From Arthrobacter globiformis (GTDB lineage: Bacteria > Actinomycetota > Actinomycetes > Actinomycetales > Micrococcaceae): 64,000 nt of DNA. The stretch spans positions 186,001-250,000 of the forward strand of contig NZ_JAUSYZ010000001.1 of NCBI RefSeq assembly GCF_030817195.1, read 5' to 3'. Position numbers and translations under genes: made by a program. Below the pieces are notes generated by a model. That model was not told the DNA's origin and searched no databases. It saw nothing but the letters and a program-made list of their open reading frames with translations. Of the stretch, positions 53,581-64,000 are shown piece by piece. Positions within the stretch are counted from its first letter, which is position 1. Every line of letters begins with the position of its first letter.

Positions 53581-54705
53581 GTGAAGTTCAGAGTCGAACG
53601 GGACGTCCTGGCAGAAGCCGTCACATGGACAGCCCGGTCGTTGTCTCCGCGGCCGCCCGTACCCGTGCTCTCCGGCCTCCTCCTCAAGGCCGAATCCGGG
53701 ACCGTCAGCCTGTCCAGCTTCGATTACGAGACCTCCGCAAGGCTTGAAATTCCTGCCGACATCAGGGAGGAAGGCACCATCCTTGTCTCCGGCCGCCTCC
53801 TGGCGGACATCTGCCGCAGCCTGCCCTCGGCACCGGTGGACATCGAAACTGACGGCAACAAGGTGACACTCACCTGCCGCCGAAGCAGCTTCCATCTGGC
53901 AACCATGCCCGAGGCCGAATACCCGCCGCTGCCTGCCCTGCCCACCATCACCGGAACCGTCGCCGGCGACGCGTTCGCCCAGGCTGTCTCCCAGGTGATC
54001 ATCGCCGCGAGCAAGGACGACACCCTTCCCATCCTGACGGGCGTGCGGATGGAGATCGAGGACGACCTCATCACGCTCCTGGCCACGGACCGTTACCGGC
54101 TCGCCATGCGGGAAGTTCCCTGGAAGCCCGTCACTCCGGGCATCTCCACGAGTGCCCTCGTCAAGGCCAAGACCCTGAACGAGGTTGCCAAGACTTTGGG
54201 CGGCAGCGGTGACATCAACCTGGCCATCGCCGACGACGACAGCCGGCTCATCGGCTTTGAGAGCGGCGGCCGCACCACCACATCGCTGCTGGTCGACGGC
54301 GATTACCCCAAGATCCGCTCGCTGTTCCCGGATTCCACGCCGATTCACGCCACCGTGCAGACCCAGGAGCTGGTGGAGGCCGTCCGGCGCGTCTCGCTCG
54401 TGGCGGAACGCAACACCCCGGTCCGGCTCGCGTTCACCCAGGGCCAGCTGCACCTGGACGCCGGCACCGGCGAGGACGCCCAGGCCTCCGAAGAGCTTGA
54501 AGCACAGCTGTCCGGCGATGACATCACCGTTGCCTTCAACCCGCACTACCTGGTTGAAGGCCTCAGCGTGATTGAAACCAGGTTTGTGCGCTTCTCCTTC
54601 ACCACGGCACCGAAGCCCGCCATGATCACAGCGCAGAACGACGTCGAGGGCGAAGACCAGGACGACTACCGCTACCTCGTGATGCCGGTGCGCCTGCCCA
54701 ACTAA
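53581..54705 (+). CDS. dnaN: DNA polymerase III sliding clamp (beta subunit)
   Basis: 374 aa. Three beta-clamp domains in order; recognisable parts are 'MKFRVERDVLAEAVTWTARSL', 'LPILTGVRMEIEDDLITLLATDRYRLAMRE' and a C-terminal 'YRYLVMPVRLPN'. It encircles DNA and tethers polymerase III. GTG start at 53581. First gene after oriC on the right arm. Confidence 0.97.
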   Translation: MKFRVERDVLAEAVTWTARSLSPRPPVPVLSGLLLKAESGTVSLSSFDYETSARLEIPADIREEGTILVSGRLLADICRSLPSAPVDIETDGNKVTLTCRRSSFHLATMPEAEYPPLPALPTITGTVAGDAFAQAVSQVIIAASKDDTLPILTGVRMEIEDDLITLLATDRYRLAMREVPWKPVTPGISTSALVKAKTLNEVAKTLGGSGDINLAIADDDSRLIGFESGGRTTTSLLVDGDYPKIRSLFPDSTPIHATVQTQELVEAVRRVSLVAERNTPVRLAFTQGQLHLDAGTGEDAQASEELEAQLSGDDITVAFNPHYLVEGLSVIETRFVRFSFTTAPKPAMITAQNDVEGEDQDDYRYLVMPVRLPN

Positions 54706-54710
54706 CCCAG

Positions 54711-54778
54711 ACCCAACTAGGTAGCAGCTGAGGGGCTTCCCAGCCTTCAGAACGCCCTGAGCTGCTACCTAGTTGGGT
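54711..54778. repeat. 24-bp near-perfect inverted repeat after dnaN
   Basis: ACCCAACTAGGTAGCAGCTG-AGGG (54711-54734) pairs with its complement at 54755-54778, one mismatch, 20-nt loop. No T-run follows. It could be a terminator, or one copy of a dispersed palindrome; one copy only is visible in this window. Confidence 0.65.
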
Positions 54779-54822
54779 GGACCGCCCATCCCTAACCATC
54801 CGCGCAGAAAAGAGTTCACACG

Positions 54823-55707
54823 GTGCATATCGGACTGATCGGCCTTGGAAAAATGGGTTTCAACATGCGCGAACGGCTGCGCAAGGGCGGGATCGAGGTC
54901 ACTGGCTTCGACCGCAATCCCGAGGTCACCGATGTCGCCACGACGGACGAACTCATCGCCGCCCTTCCTGCGCCGCGCCTCATCTGGGTCATGGTTCCGT
55001 CCGGTGAAATCACCGACGCTGTCATCACCGAGCTCGGTGCCAAGCTGCAGCCCGGCGACATGGTGATCGACGGCGGCAACTCCCGCTTCACCGAGGACCA
55101 GAAGCACGCCGCGGCCTTGGCCGAAAAGGGAATCCGCTTCGCTGACTGCGGCGTCTCCGGCGGAGTCTGGGGCCTTCAGAACGGTTACGGGCTCATGGCC
55201 GGCGGCGAGGCCGAGGACATCGAGCGCGCCCTTCCCGTCTTTGATGCGCTCCGACCCGAAGGCGACCGGGCAGACAGTTTCGTGCATGTGGGCGGCGTCG
55301 GCGCGGGCCACTACGCCAAGATGGTGCACAACGGGATCGAGTACGGCCTGATGCAGGCTTATGCGGAAGGCTACGAACTCCTCGCCGCCAAGGAAATCGT
55401 CACGGACCTCCCGGGAACCTTCCGCGCCTGGCAGAAGGGAACCGTTGTCCGGTCCTGGCTGCTGGACCTCATGGTGAAGGCCCTGGACGAAGATCCCGGA
55501 CTGGCCTCGATCGACGACTACGTCGAGGACTCCGGCGAAGGCCGCTGGACGGTGGAAGAGGCGATCGCCAATGCGGTGCCGGCCCCCGCCATTACCGCAG
55601 CACTTTTTGCCCGTTTCGCCTCCCGCGAGGACAACTCGCCGGCCATGAAGATGGTGTCCGCGCTGCGTCACCAGTTCGGCGGACATGCCACCCGTCCGGC
55701 CAAGTAA
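54823..55707 (+). CDS. gnd: 6-phosphogluconate dehydrogenase, decarboxylating (short form)
   Basis: 294 aa, the length of the short GntZ/YqeC-type enzyme rather than the 470-aa form. N-terminal NAD(P)-binding 'GLIGLGKMGFNM', '(V)IDGGNSRFTEDQKH' and 'DCGVSGGVWGLQNGYGLM', then the catalytic helix 'GHYAKMVHNGIEYGLMQAYAEGYELL'. It oxidises 6-phosphogluconate to ribulose 5-phosphate and CO2. Cofactor preference not obvious. The gene sits between dnaN and recF, a characteristic actinobacterial order. Confidence 0.92.
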   Translation: MHIGLIGLGKMGFNMRERLRKGGIEVTGFDRNPEVTDVATTDELIAALPAPRLIWVMVPSGEITDAVITELGAKLQPGDMVIDGGNSRFTEDQKHAAALAEKGIRFADCGVSGGVWGLQNGYGLMAGGEAEDIERALPVFDALRPEGDRADSFVHVGGVGAGHYAKMVHNGIEYGLMQAYAEGYELLAAKEIVTDLPGTFRAWQKGTVVRSWLLDLMVKALDEDPGLASIDDYVEDSGEGRWTVEEAIANAVPAPAITAALFARFASREDNSPAMKMVSALRHQFGGHATRPAK

Positions 55708-55767
55708 GTCCGTGTCCGGGTTCCGGCCGTCTTCCGGACCGGCGGTTCCCGAGAATTTGAAGATCGC

Positions 55768-56970
55768 GTGTACCTAGAACACCTGTCCCTGACCGACTTC
55801 CGCAGTTACGCCCAGGTTGATCTCCGGTTTGAGCCGGGCGTCACGGTTCTGGTCGGCTCCAACGGAATCGGCAAGACCAACCTGATGGAAGCTATCGGCT
55901 ACCTGGCAACCCTCAGTTCACACCGGGTCAGTGCCGACGGCCCGTTGCTCCGTTTCGGAACCGACCGCGCCCTGATCCGGGCAAAGCTGGTCCGGGGCGA
56001 ACAGTCCACCATCCTGGAGCTGGAGATCAACGGCGGCCGGGCCAACCGGGGACGCATCAACCGCAGCAACCCCGTCCGTGCCCGCGACCTGCTGGGCATC
56101 TGCCACACGGTCCTGTTCGCTCCGGAGGACCTGGCGCTGGTCAAAGGCGATCCGTCGAACCGCCGCCGCTTCCTGGACGAGCTCCTGGTGAGCCTGGTTC
56201 CCCGGCACGCCGCCACCCGCAGCGACTATGACCGCGTGCTTAAACAGCGCAACGCACTGCTGAAGTCGGCAAGGGCCGGAAAGTTCACCGCCGGCCACGA
56301 AGCCACCCTGGATGTCTGGGACCAGCACATGGCACGCGCCGGCGCGGAGCTGATCCATGCCAGGCTGGAACTCGTCGAGCGCCTGCGGCCGCACCTCAAC
56401 AGTGCCTATGCCCAACTCACCGATGGCTCCAAGGCCGCGGATGCGGTCTACCGCTCAACTCTGCAGAACATGATGGACGACGACGGCGAGCCGGCCGGCG
56501 CTTCGACGGCACAGTCCGAGCCGGGAAACCCGGTGGAGGATCTCCGCCTGCTGTCCGTGGATGACCTTGCCGAACGCTACGTGCAGGCCTTCGCGGCATC
56601 CCGCCGCAAAGAACTCGAACGTGGCATCTCGCTGGTGGGTCCGCACCGGGACGAATTGGAACTGGTGCTGGGGCAGGCCCCGGCCAAGGGCTACGCCTCG
56701 CACGGTGAAACGTGGTCCATGTGCCTGTCCCTGCGGCTGGCCTCCTACTACGTCATGCTCGACGACGCCCGCACCGGAGGCTCGGCGCCGATCCTCATCC
56801 TGGACGACGTTTTCGCCGAACTTGATGTCCAGCGGCGGCGTAAACTGGCCGCAATAGTCGCCGGCGCCGAGCAGGTGCTGGTGACCGCCGCCGTCGACGC
56901 CGATATTCCGGACGAGCTTGCGGGCCGGCGGGTGAAGGTAATCCCGGGAGGAATCGATGAACAGGGATAA
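55768..56970 (+). CDS. recF: DNA replication/repair protein RecF
   Basis: 400 aa. Walker A 'GSNGIGKTN' near residue 30-38, a long coiled helical middle and C-terminal Walker B 'PILILDDVFAELDVQRR' near 345. It binds gapped DNA and helps load RecA. The N-terminus 'MYLEHLSLTDFRSYAQVDLRFEPG' is typical. It overlaps the DciA-family gene by 14 bp. Confidence 0.96.
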   Translation: MYLEHLSLTDFRSYAQVDLRFEPGVTVLVGSNGIGKTNLMEAIGYLATLSSHRVSADGPLLRFGTDRALIRAKLVRGEQSTILELEINGGRANRGRINRSNPVRARDLLGICHTVLFAPEDLALVKGDPSNRRRFLDELLVSLVPRHAATRSDYDRVLKQRNALLKSARAGKFTAGHEATLDVWDQHMARAGAELIHARLELVERLRPHLNSAYAQLTDGSKAADAVYRSTLQNMMDDDGEPAGASTAQSEPGNPVEDLRLLSVDDLAERYVQAFAASRRKELERGISLVGPHRDELELVLGQAPAKGYASHGETWSMCLSLRLASYYVMLDDARTGGSAPILILDDVFAELDVQRRRKLAAIVAGAEQVLVTAAVDADIPDELAGRRVKVIPGGIDEQG

Positions 56971-57514
56971 GGACGGCGGCCTGCAGCCAGGCCGCGATCC
57001 CGATGAAATCGATGCCGCCCAGGCGGCGCTGAACAGGATGCGTGAGGCAGCGGCCGCCCGTGGAGAGGTCCGCCGGAAAGTGCCGCGGGCAGGCGCCAGC
57101 CAAAAACCGCGCACTGCAGCCCAGGGAACGCGGGGCTTCAGCCAGTTCCACTCCACCGGACGCGACCCCTTGGGACTGGGGAAAGTCGTGGGCCGGCTGG
57201 TCGCCGAGCGCGGCTGGACCTCCCCGGTGGCCGTCGGCTCGGTCATGGCCGAGTGGCCGGCGCTTGTGGGGCCTGAAATCGCCGCCCACTGCACCCCGGA
57301 AAGCTTCACCGACACCACCCTTCATGTCCGGTGCGACTCCACGGCCTGGGCGACGCAGCTGCGGTTGCTCAGCATAAGCCTGCTCGAGAAATTCCGCACC
57401 GAACTCGGTGACGGCGTGGTCACCAGCATCCAGGTGCTGGGCCCGGCGGCACCCAACTGGCGCAAGGGCGGACGCACCGTCAACGGACGCGGGCCCAGGG
57501 ACACCTACGGGTAA
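56957..57514 (+). CDS. dciA: DciA family (DUF721) helicase operator
   Basis: 185 aa. The C-terminal half has the DUF721/KH-like core: 'LGKVVGRLVAERGWTSPVAVGSVMAEWPALVGPEIAAHCTPESF' and 'LHVRCDSTAWATQLRLLS'. DciA is the DnaB partner in bacteria without DnaC or DnaI; the mycobacterial gene has the same place after recF. The N-terminal 60 residues are Arg/Ala-rich and disordered. The start lies inside recF. Confidence 0.88.
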   Translation: MNRDKDGGLQPGRDPDEIDAAQAALNRMREAAAARGEVRRKVPRAGASQKPRTAAQGTRGFSQFHSTGRDPLGLGKVVGRLVAERGWTSPVAVGSVMAEWPALVGPEIAAHCTPESFTDTTLHVRCDSTAWATQLRLLSISLLEKFRTELGDGVVTSIQVLGPAAPNWRKGGRTVNGRGPRDTYG

Positions 57515-57940
57515 AGGCCACAACTAGGGACCGCCGGGACTGAATCCGTCGGGTGCGGCTCCTTCCGATTGTGCCTTCCGGGAACAAAGCCCAAACGGCG
57601 TGCAGGGCGCTCAAACCGCCGTCGGCCGTATAGGAGTCCAAAAAGGGGACTGCTGGAGCCTTGCAGGCGGGGCCAATGGCCAGCGAGAGGCACATTGAGC
57701 CGCGTCAGGGCCCCGCCAATGCGGGGATCGACCATGTTTCACGGTAGAATTCCTCTAGATAACTGGGCGCCGGTGAAACGTTGACTGAGTCCGTTTTCCC
57801 GCGCTTTTTCCGTGCGGGAACGGTTCTGCGTGTCAACCGAGCAGCTGGCGCTGGCAGTGACGTGCCTTTTGGCGGACGCCCTTTCCCCGGCGGACGGCGG
57901 AGGCCGGCCATCATCGAACATAGAGGAGTCGAAAGCGCCT
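57515..57940. other. dciA-gyrB gap (426 bp)
   Basis: No gene is visible; a frame open into gyrB from 57812 has no ribosome-binding site. TAGAAT at 57745-57750 could be a -10 element for gyrB. A lone parS-like half (TGTTTCACGG) near 57735 is not a full site. Confidence 0.45.
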
Positions 57941-60031
57941 GTGGCTAACGACAATGCAGATATCGAGGCAGTGGAGCCTGTAACGGAGGAAGCCCGGACG
58001 TCCGGCGCGCCGGCTGAGGCTGCCACACCGCGGGAGTACGGCGCCAGCGACATCACTGTTCTTGAGGGACTCGAGGCCGTACGGAAACGGCCCGGTATGT
58101 ACATCGGCTCCACAGGTCTGCGCGGCCTGCACCACCTGGTGTACGAAGTGGTGGACAACTCCGTGGATGAGGCCCTCGCAGGTTACTGTACGCACATCGA
58201 AGTTGTTCTGCAGGCAGACGGCGGCGTCAAGGTATCCGACGACGGCCGCGGCATCCCGGTGGACATCCACCCCACGGAGGGCAAGCCCACGGTCGAGGTG
58301 GTCATGACCATCTTGCACGCCGGCGGCAAGTTCGGCGGCGGCGGCTACGCCGTGTCCGGTGGCCTTCACGGCGTGGGCATTTCCGTGGTCAACGCCCTCT
58401 CCACCCGCGTGAACACGGAAGTCCGCAGGCAGGGCCACCTCTGGCGCATGTCCTTTGCCGACGGGGGCAAGCCGCAGGGTGCCCTGGTCCAGGGCGAGGA
58501 AACGGCCGAGACCGGAACAACCCAGACCTTCTACCCGGATCCGAGCATCTTCGAATCCACCGAGTTCGACTTTGAGACGCTCCGCGCGCGTTTCCAGCAG
58601 ATGGCCTTCCTCAACAAGGGGCTGAAAATCACCCTGACGGACGAGCGGCAAACGGCGGCCGGCACGGACGACGCCGGCGACCTGGACCTGGACGGCGTGC
58701 TGACCGAGGGCGAGGTTCTCGCCGAGCACCGCACCGTGGTGTACCAGTACAACGACGGCCTCCTCGACTACGTCAAGCACCTGAACTCCAGCAAGAAGGT
58801 GGATGTTGTCCACGAGGACGTCATCGCCTTCGAGACCGAGGACACCGAGCGGCATATCGCCGTCGAAATGGCGATGCAGTGGACCACGGCTTACTCCGAA
58901 AGCGTCCACACCTACGCCAATACCATCAACACACACGAGGGCGGCACCCACGAAGAGGGCTTCCGCGCCGCGATGACGTCGCTTATCAACCGCTATGCGC
59001 GCGAGAAGGCCATCATCAAGGAAAAGGATGAGAACCTTACCGGCGACGACATCCGCGAGGGCCTGACGGCCGTCATCTCCGTGAAGCTATCCGAGCCGCA
59101 GTTCGAGGGCCAGACCAAAACCAAGCTGGGCAACTCCGAGGTCAAGGGCTTTGTACAGCGCGTGGTCACTGACCAGCTCGGTGACTGGCTGGAGCGCAAC
59201 CCCGGCCCCGCCAAGGACGTCATCCGCAAGGCCATTTCAGCGGCCCAGGCCCGCATGGCCGCGCGCAAGGCCCGTGACAACGCGCGTCGGAAGAGCCCGC
59301 TGGAGTCCTTCGGCATGCCGGGCAAGCTCTCCGACTGCTCCTCGAAGGATCCCTCCAAGTGCGAGGTCTACCTGGTGGAGGGTGACTCGGCAGGCGGTTC
59401 GGCCAAGCGCGGGCGCAACCCCGAAACGCAGGCCATCCTTCCGCTCCGCGGCAAGATCCTAAATGTGGAGCGGGCCCGCCTGGACAAGGCGCTTGGCAAC
59501 AACGAGGTCCAGTCCATGATCACCGCATTCGGCACCGGCATTGGCGAGGACTTCGACCTCAGCAAGCTGCGCTACCACAAGATCGTGCTGATGGCCGATG
59601 CCGACGTCGACGGCCAGCACATCACCACGCTGCTGATGACGCTGCTGTTCCGCTACATGCGCCCCCTGATCGAGAACGGCTACGTCTACCTCGCGCAGCC
59701 GCCGCTGTACCGGATCAAGTGGTCCAACGCACCGCACGACTACGTCTTTAGCGACCGTGAGCGCGACGCCGTCCTGGTCTCCGGCCAGGCAGCAGGCCGC
59801 CGCATTCCGAAGGAAAACGGCATCCAGCGCTACAAGGGTCTGGGCGAGATGGACTACACCGAACTCTGGGACACCACCATGGACCCGGACCGGCGCACCC
59901 TCCTGCAGGTGACCATGGAGGACGCAGCCGCCGCCGACCAGATTTTCGCCGTGCTGATGGGCGAGGACGTCGAGTCACGCCGAAACTTCATTCAGCAGAA
60001 CGCCAAGGACGTCAGGTTCCTTGATATCTAG
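57941..60031 (+). CDS. gyrB: DNA gyrase subunit B
   Basis: 696 aa. GHKL ATPase with 'EVVDNSVDEALAGY' and 'DDGRGIPVDIHP', transducer domain, TOPRIM with 'VYLVEGDSAGGSAKRGRNPETQAILPLRGKILNVE' and 'DADVDGQHI'. The C-terminus ends 'NAKDVRFLDI', typical. The GTG at 57941 follows GAGGAG at 12 nt. It supplies ATP-driven supercoiling together with GyrA, whose gene starts 57 bp downstream. A 30-residue acidic leader precedes the conserved start. Confidence 0.97.
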   Translation: MANDNADIEAVEPVTEEARTSGAPAEAATPREYGASDITVLEGLEAVRKRPGMYIGSTGLRGLHHLVYEVVDNSVDEALAGYCTHIEVVLQADGGVKVSDDGRGIPVDIHPTEGKPTVEVVMTILHAGGKFGGGGYAVSGGLHGVGISVVNALSTRVNTEVRRQGHLWRMSFADGGKPQGALVQGEETAETGTTQTFYPDPSIFESTEFDFETLRARFQQMAFLNKGLKITLTDERQTAAGTDDAGDLDLDGVLTEGEVLAEHRTVVYQYNDGLLDYVKHLNSSKKVDVVHEDVIAFETEDTERHIAVEMAMQWTTAYSESVHTYANTINTHEGGTHEEGFRAAMTSLINRYAREKAIIKEKDENLTGDDIREGLTAVISVKLSEPQFEGQTKTKLGNSEVKGFVQRVVTDQLGDWLERNPGPAKDVIRKAISAAQARMAARKARDNARRKSPLESFGMPGKLSDCSSKDPSKCEVYLVEGDSAGGSAKRGRNPETQAILPLRGKILNVERARLDKALGNNEVQSMITAFGTGIGEDFDLSKLRYHKIVLMADADVDGQHITTLLMTLLFRYMRPLIENGYVYLAQPPLYRIKWSNAPHDYVFSDRERDAVLVSGQAAGRRIPKENGIQRYKGLGEMDYTELWDTTMDPDRRTLLQVTMEDAAAADQIFAVLMGEDVESRRNFIQQNAKDVRFLDI

Positions 60032-60088
60032 CGGTTTTCCGCTTGACATTCCAGAACCGACATATACCTGAAACGGAAAATAGAGACT

Positions 60089-62820
<2,732 letters not shown>

Positions 62821-62824
<4 letters not shown>

Positions 62825-63456
62825 GCAATTCCGACTCATTTCCCAAGCCGAGCAGTAATGGTCCCGGCGGGATGCGTCAGCCGGCATCCGCTCCCCGGGT
62901 GAATGCCCCCGTGCGCCCCCAGCAGAGCCCGGCCACGCCGCCGGGCCTTCCGGGACAGCGCCCGGCGCCCGCCGGACAGCGCCCGCAGGGCCAGAGGCCG
63001 GCCGCGCCGGCACAGCGCCCCGCAGCCCCCGGACAGCGGCCGCCGGCCGCGCAGGGTGCGCCCGGACTGGTCAAGCCGGCTCCCAAGGCCAAGGCGCGCC
63101 GCGCCCGGCTCCTGGTCAGCAAGGTTGACCCCTGGTCCGTCCTGAAAATGGCGTTCCTGCTGTCCGTCGCGCTCGGCATCGTCACGGTGGTGGCCGCCAT
63201 TGTGCTGTGGACTGTGCTGGACCTGACCGGCATCTTCGACCAGGTGGACAGCCTGCTGGGAACGCTCGCTGGTTCCGAGGGCGGCGGCTTCGAACTGAAG
63301 AAGGTCGCGTCGCTCGGCCAGGTGGCGTCGTTCGCTACGATCATCGCCGTCGTGAATGTGGTGCTGCTGACCGCACTGTCCATGCTGTCCGCCGTGCTGT
63401 ACAACATTTCGGCGACCCTTGTTGGCGGCATCGGCGTGACCCTGACGGACGACTAA
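62821..63456 (+). CDS. DUF3566 membrane protein
   Basis: 211 aa. A low-complexity N-terminal half built of repeated 'PGQRPxAP/QRPAAP' units (residues 15-80) is followed by a DUF3566 domain with two transmembrane helices ('VDPWSVLKMAFLLSVALGIVTVVAAIVLWTVLDLTGIFD', 'FATIIAVVNVVLLTALSMLSAVLYNISATLVGGI'). It is the gene after gyrA in Actinobacteria generally; the mycobacterial counterpart (CwsA position) differs. Function unproven. GTG start overlaps the gyrA stop by 4 bp. Confidence 0.9.
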
Positions 63457-63553
63457 AACCCTGTCTTTCCGCGGAAAAGCCCGCTGGAATGCCTCGATTT
63501 GAGATCGGGCCGGGATGTGCTGTAGAGTCTTGTCTCGGCCCGATGAGGCATCG

Positions 63554-63627
63554 GGGCGTATAGCTCAGGCGGTTAGAGCGCTTCGCTGATAACGAAGAGG
63601 TCCCAGGTTCAAGTCCTGGTACGCCCA
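63554..63627 (+). tRNA. tRNA-Ile (GAT anticodon)
   Basis: 74 nt. Acceptor arms GGGCGTA / TACGCCC pair fully; the D-loop, the anticodon loop 'CTGATAA' with GAT, and a T-arm 'CCAGGTTCAAGTCCTGG' are standard. Discriminator A; CCA not encoded. Confidence 0.97.
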
Positions 63628-63697
63628 CGGAACCTGCACAGGTTCAAGTAGAGGTTTAGGCGGGATTCCATTGGAATCAAGCCGGAACGGGGTGCGT

Positions 63698-63817
63698 GTG
63701 AAGAAGTTGCTGGTTATCGCAGCTGCGGTCGCAGGCGTCCTGTTCTACAAGAAAAAGGTGCAGGAATCCGAAGCCCGGAAAACAGTCTGGAGCGAATCAA
63801 CCGACAAGGTTGAATAG
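63698..63817 (+). CDS. DLW-39 family small protein
   Basis: 39 aa: one hydrophobic helix (VKKLLVIAAAVAGVLFYKKK) then a short polar tail ending 'VWSESTDKVE'. Length and form match the DLW-39 family, always found next to tRNA-Ile/Ala near gyrA in Actinobacteria. The GTG at 63698 (or 63692) is used; too short for most gene finders. Function unknown. Confidence 0.85.
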   Translation: MKKLLVIAAAVAGVLFYKKKVQESEARKTVWSESTDKVE

Positions 63818-63888
63818 CCCGGATCCCGGTACGGAGGCTGGTCAGCCAGCATCCGTAACTAGGGTATGATGGACGGGTTGCTTCTTAT

Positions 63889-63961
63889 GGGGGCATGGCG
63901 CAATTGGTAGCGCACCTGCTTTGCAAGCAGGGGGTTCGGGGTTCGAGTCCCCGTGCCTCCA
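63889..63961 (+). tRNA. tRNA-Ala (TGC anticodon)
   Basis: 73 nt plus encoded CCA (63962-63964). Acceptor GGGGGCA pairs with TGCCTCC (one G-T). Anticodon loop 'CTTTGCAAG' gives TGC. T-arm 'CGGGGTTCGAGTCCCCG' is canonical. Confidence 0.97.
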
Positions 63962-63968
63962 CCATAAG

Positions 63969-64000
63969 AAAGGTCCCGGTCGGAAACGGCCGGGACCTTT
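63969..64000 (+). terminator. Terminator of the tRNA unit (at window end)
   Basis: AAAGGTCCCGG and CCGGGACCTTT form a strong stem with a GAAA-like loop; the right arm reaches the window's last base. Confidence 0.8.

Noticed and set aside
57732..57747. parS-like TGTTTCACGG upstream of gyrB
   Set aside because: Only the left half matches; the right half diverges completely.

Overview
The window is a 64-kb high-GC actinobacterial chromosome segment centred on the replication origin. Gene content and order point to Micrococcaceae, most likely Arthrobacter or Pseudarthrobacter: rpmH-rnpA-yidD-yidC-jag-rsmG-parA-parB on one side; dnaA-dnaN-gnd-recF-dciA-gyrB-gyrA-DUF3566-tRNA-Ile-DLW39-tRNA-Ala on the other. 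The genus is inferred from protein character, not from a database search.

Left arm (1-29 kb), mostly minus strand. A truncated AztD-like zinc lipoprotein sits behind a perfect Zur-type palindrome. Then come a double-hotdog thioesterase, dnaB with a cluster of DnaA-box-like motifs upstream, two small membrane proteins with L7/L12-like C-terminal motifs, and the rpsF-ssb-rpsR-rplI operon. Next are an amino-acid permease, an M18 aminopeptidase, a Tat-exported intradiol dioxygenase, a two-component system next to a DrrAB-type ABC exporter, a PAP2/diacylglycerol-kinase fusion, a frameshifted MFS gene, an ABC-F protein, a class B penicillin-binding protein, an FAD oxidoreductase and a membrane glycosyltransferase.

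Middle (29-38 kb). Two very short ORFs with strong ribosome-binding sites are followed by a histidine phosphatase/CCA-transferase pair. A plus-strand run then carries nudix, murJ, a pseudokinase-like gene and trxB-trxA. murJ and its neighbour look like the two halves of mycobacterial MviN. trxBA has an exact sigma-R type promoter (GGAAT-N18-GTT).

Origin domain (38-54 kb). Between trxA and parB lie about 7.0 kb with no convincing gene. This stretch carries nine sites with the exact parS core GTTTCACGTGAAAC; a tenth lies inside parA. It also holds two DnaA-box arrays, of four and four-to-five boxes, each repeating every 12 bp in the same orientation, with a parS between them. The likely oriC is bipartite, flanking dnaA (rpmH-dnaA and dnaA-dnaN gaps). 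Together these suggest a centromere-like region that combines ParB/SMC loading with DnaA binding or titration. This is the most notable feature of the window.

Right arm (54-64 kb): plus-strand replication and topology genes (recF, dciA, gyrB, gyrA), then DUF3566, two tRNA genes and a DLW-39 gene.
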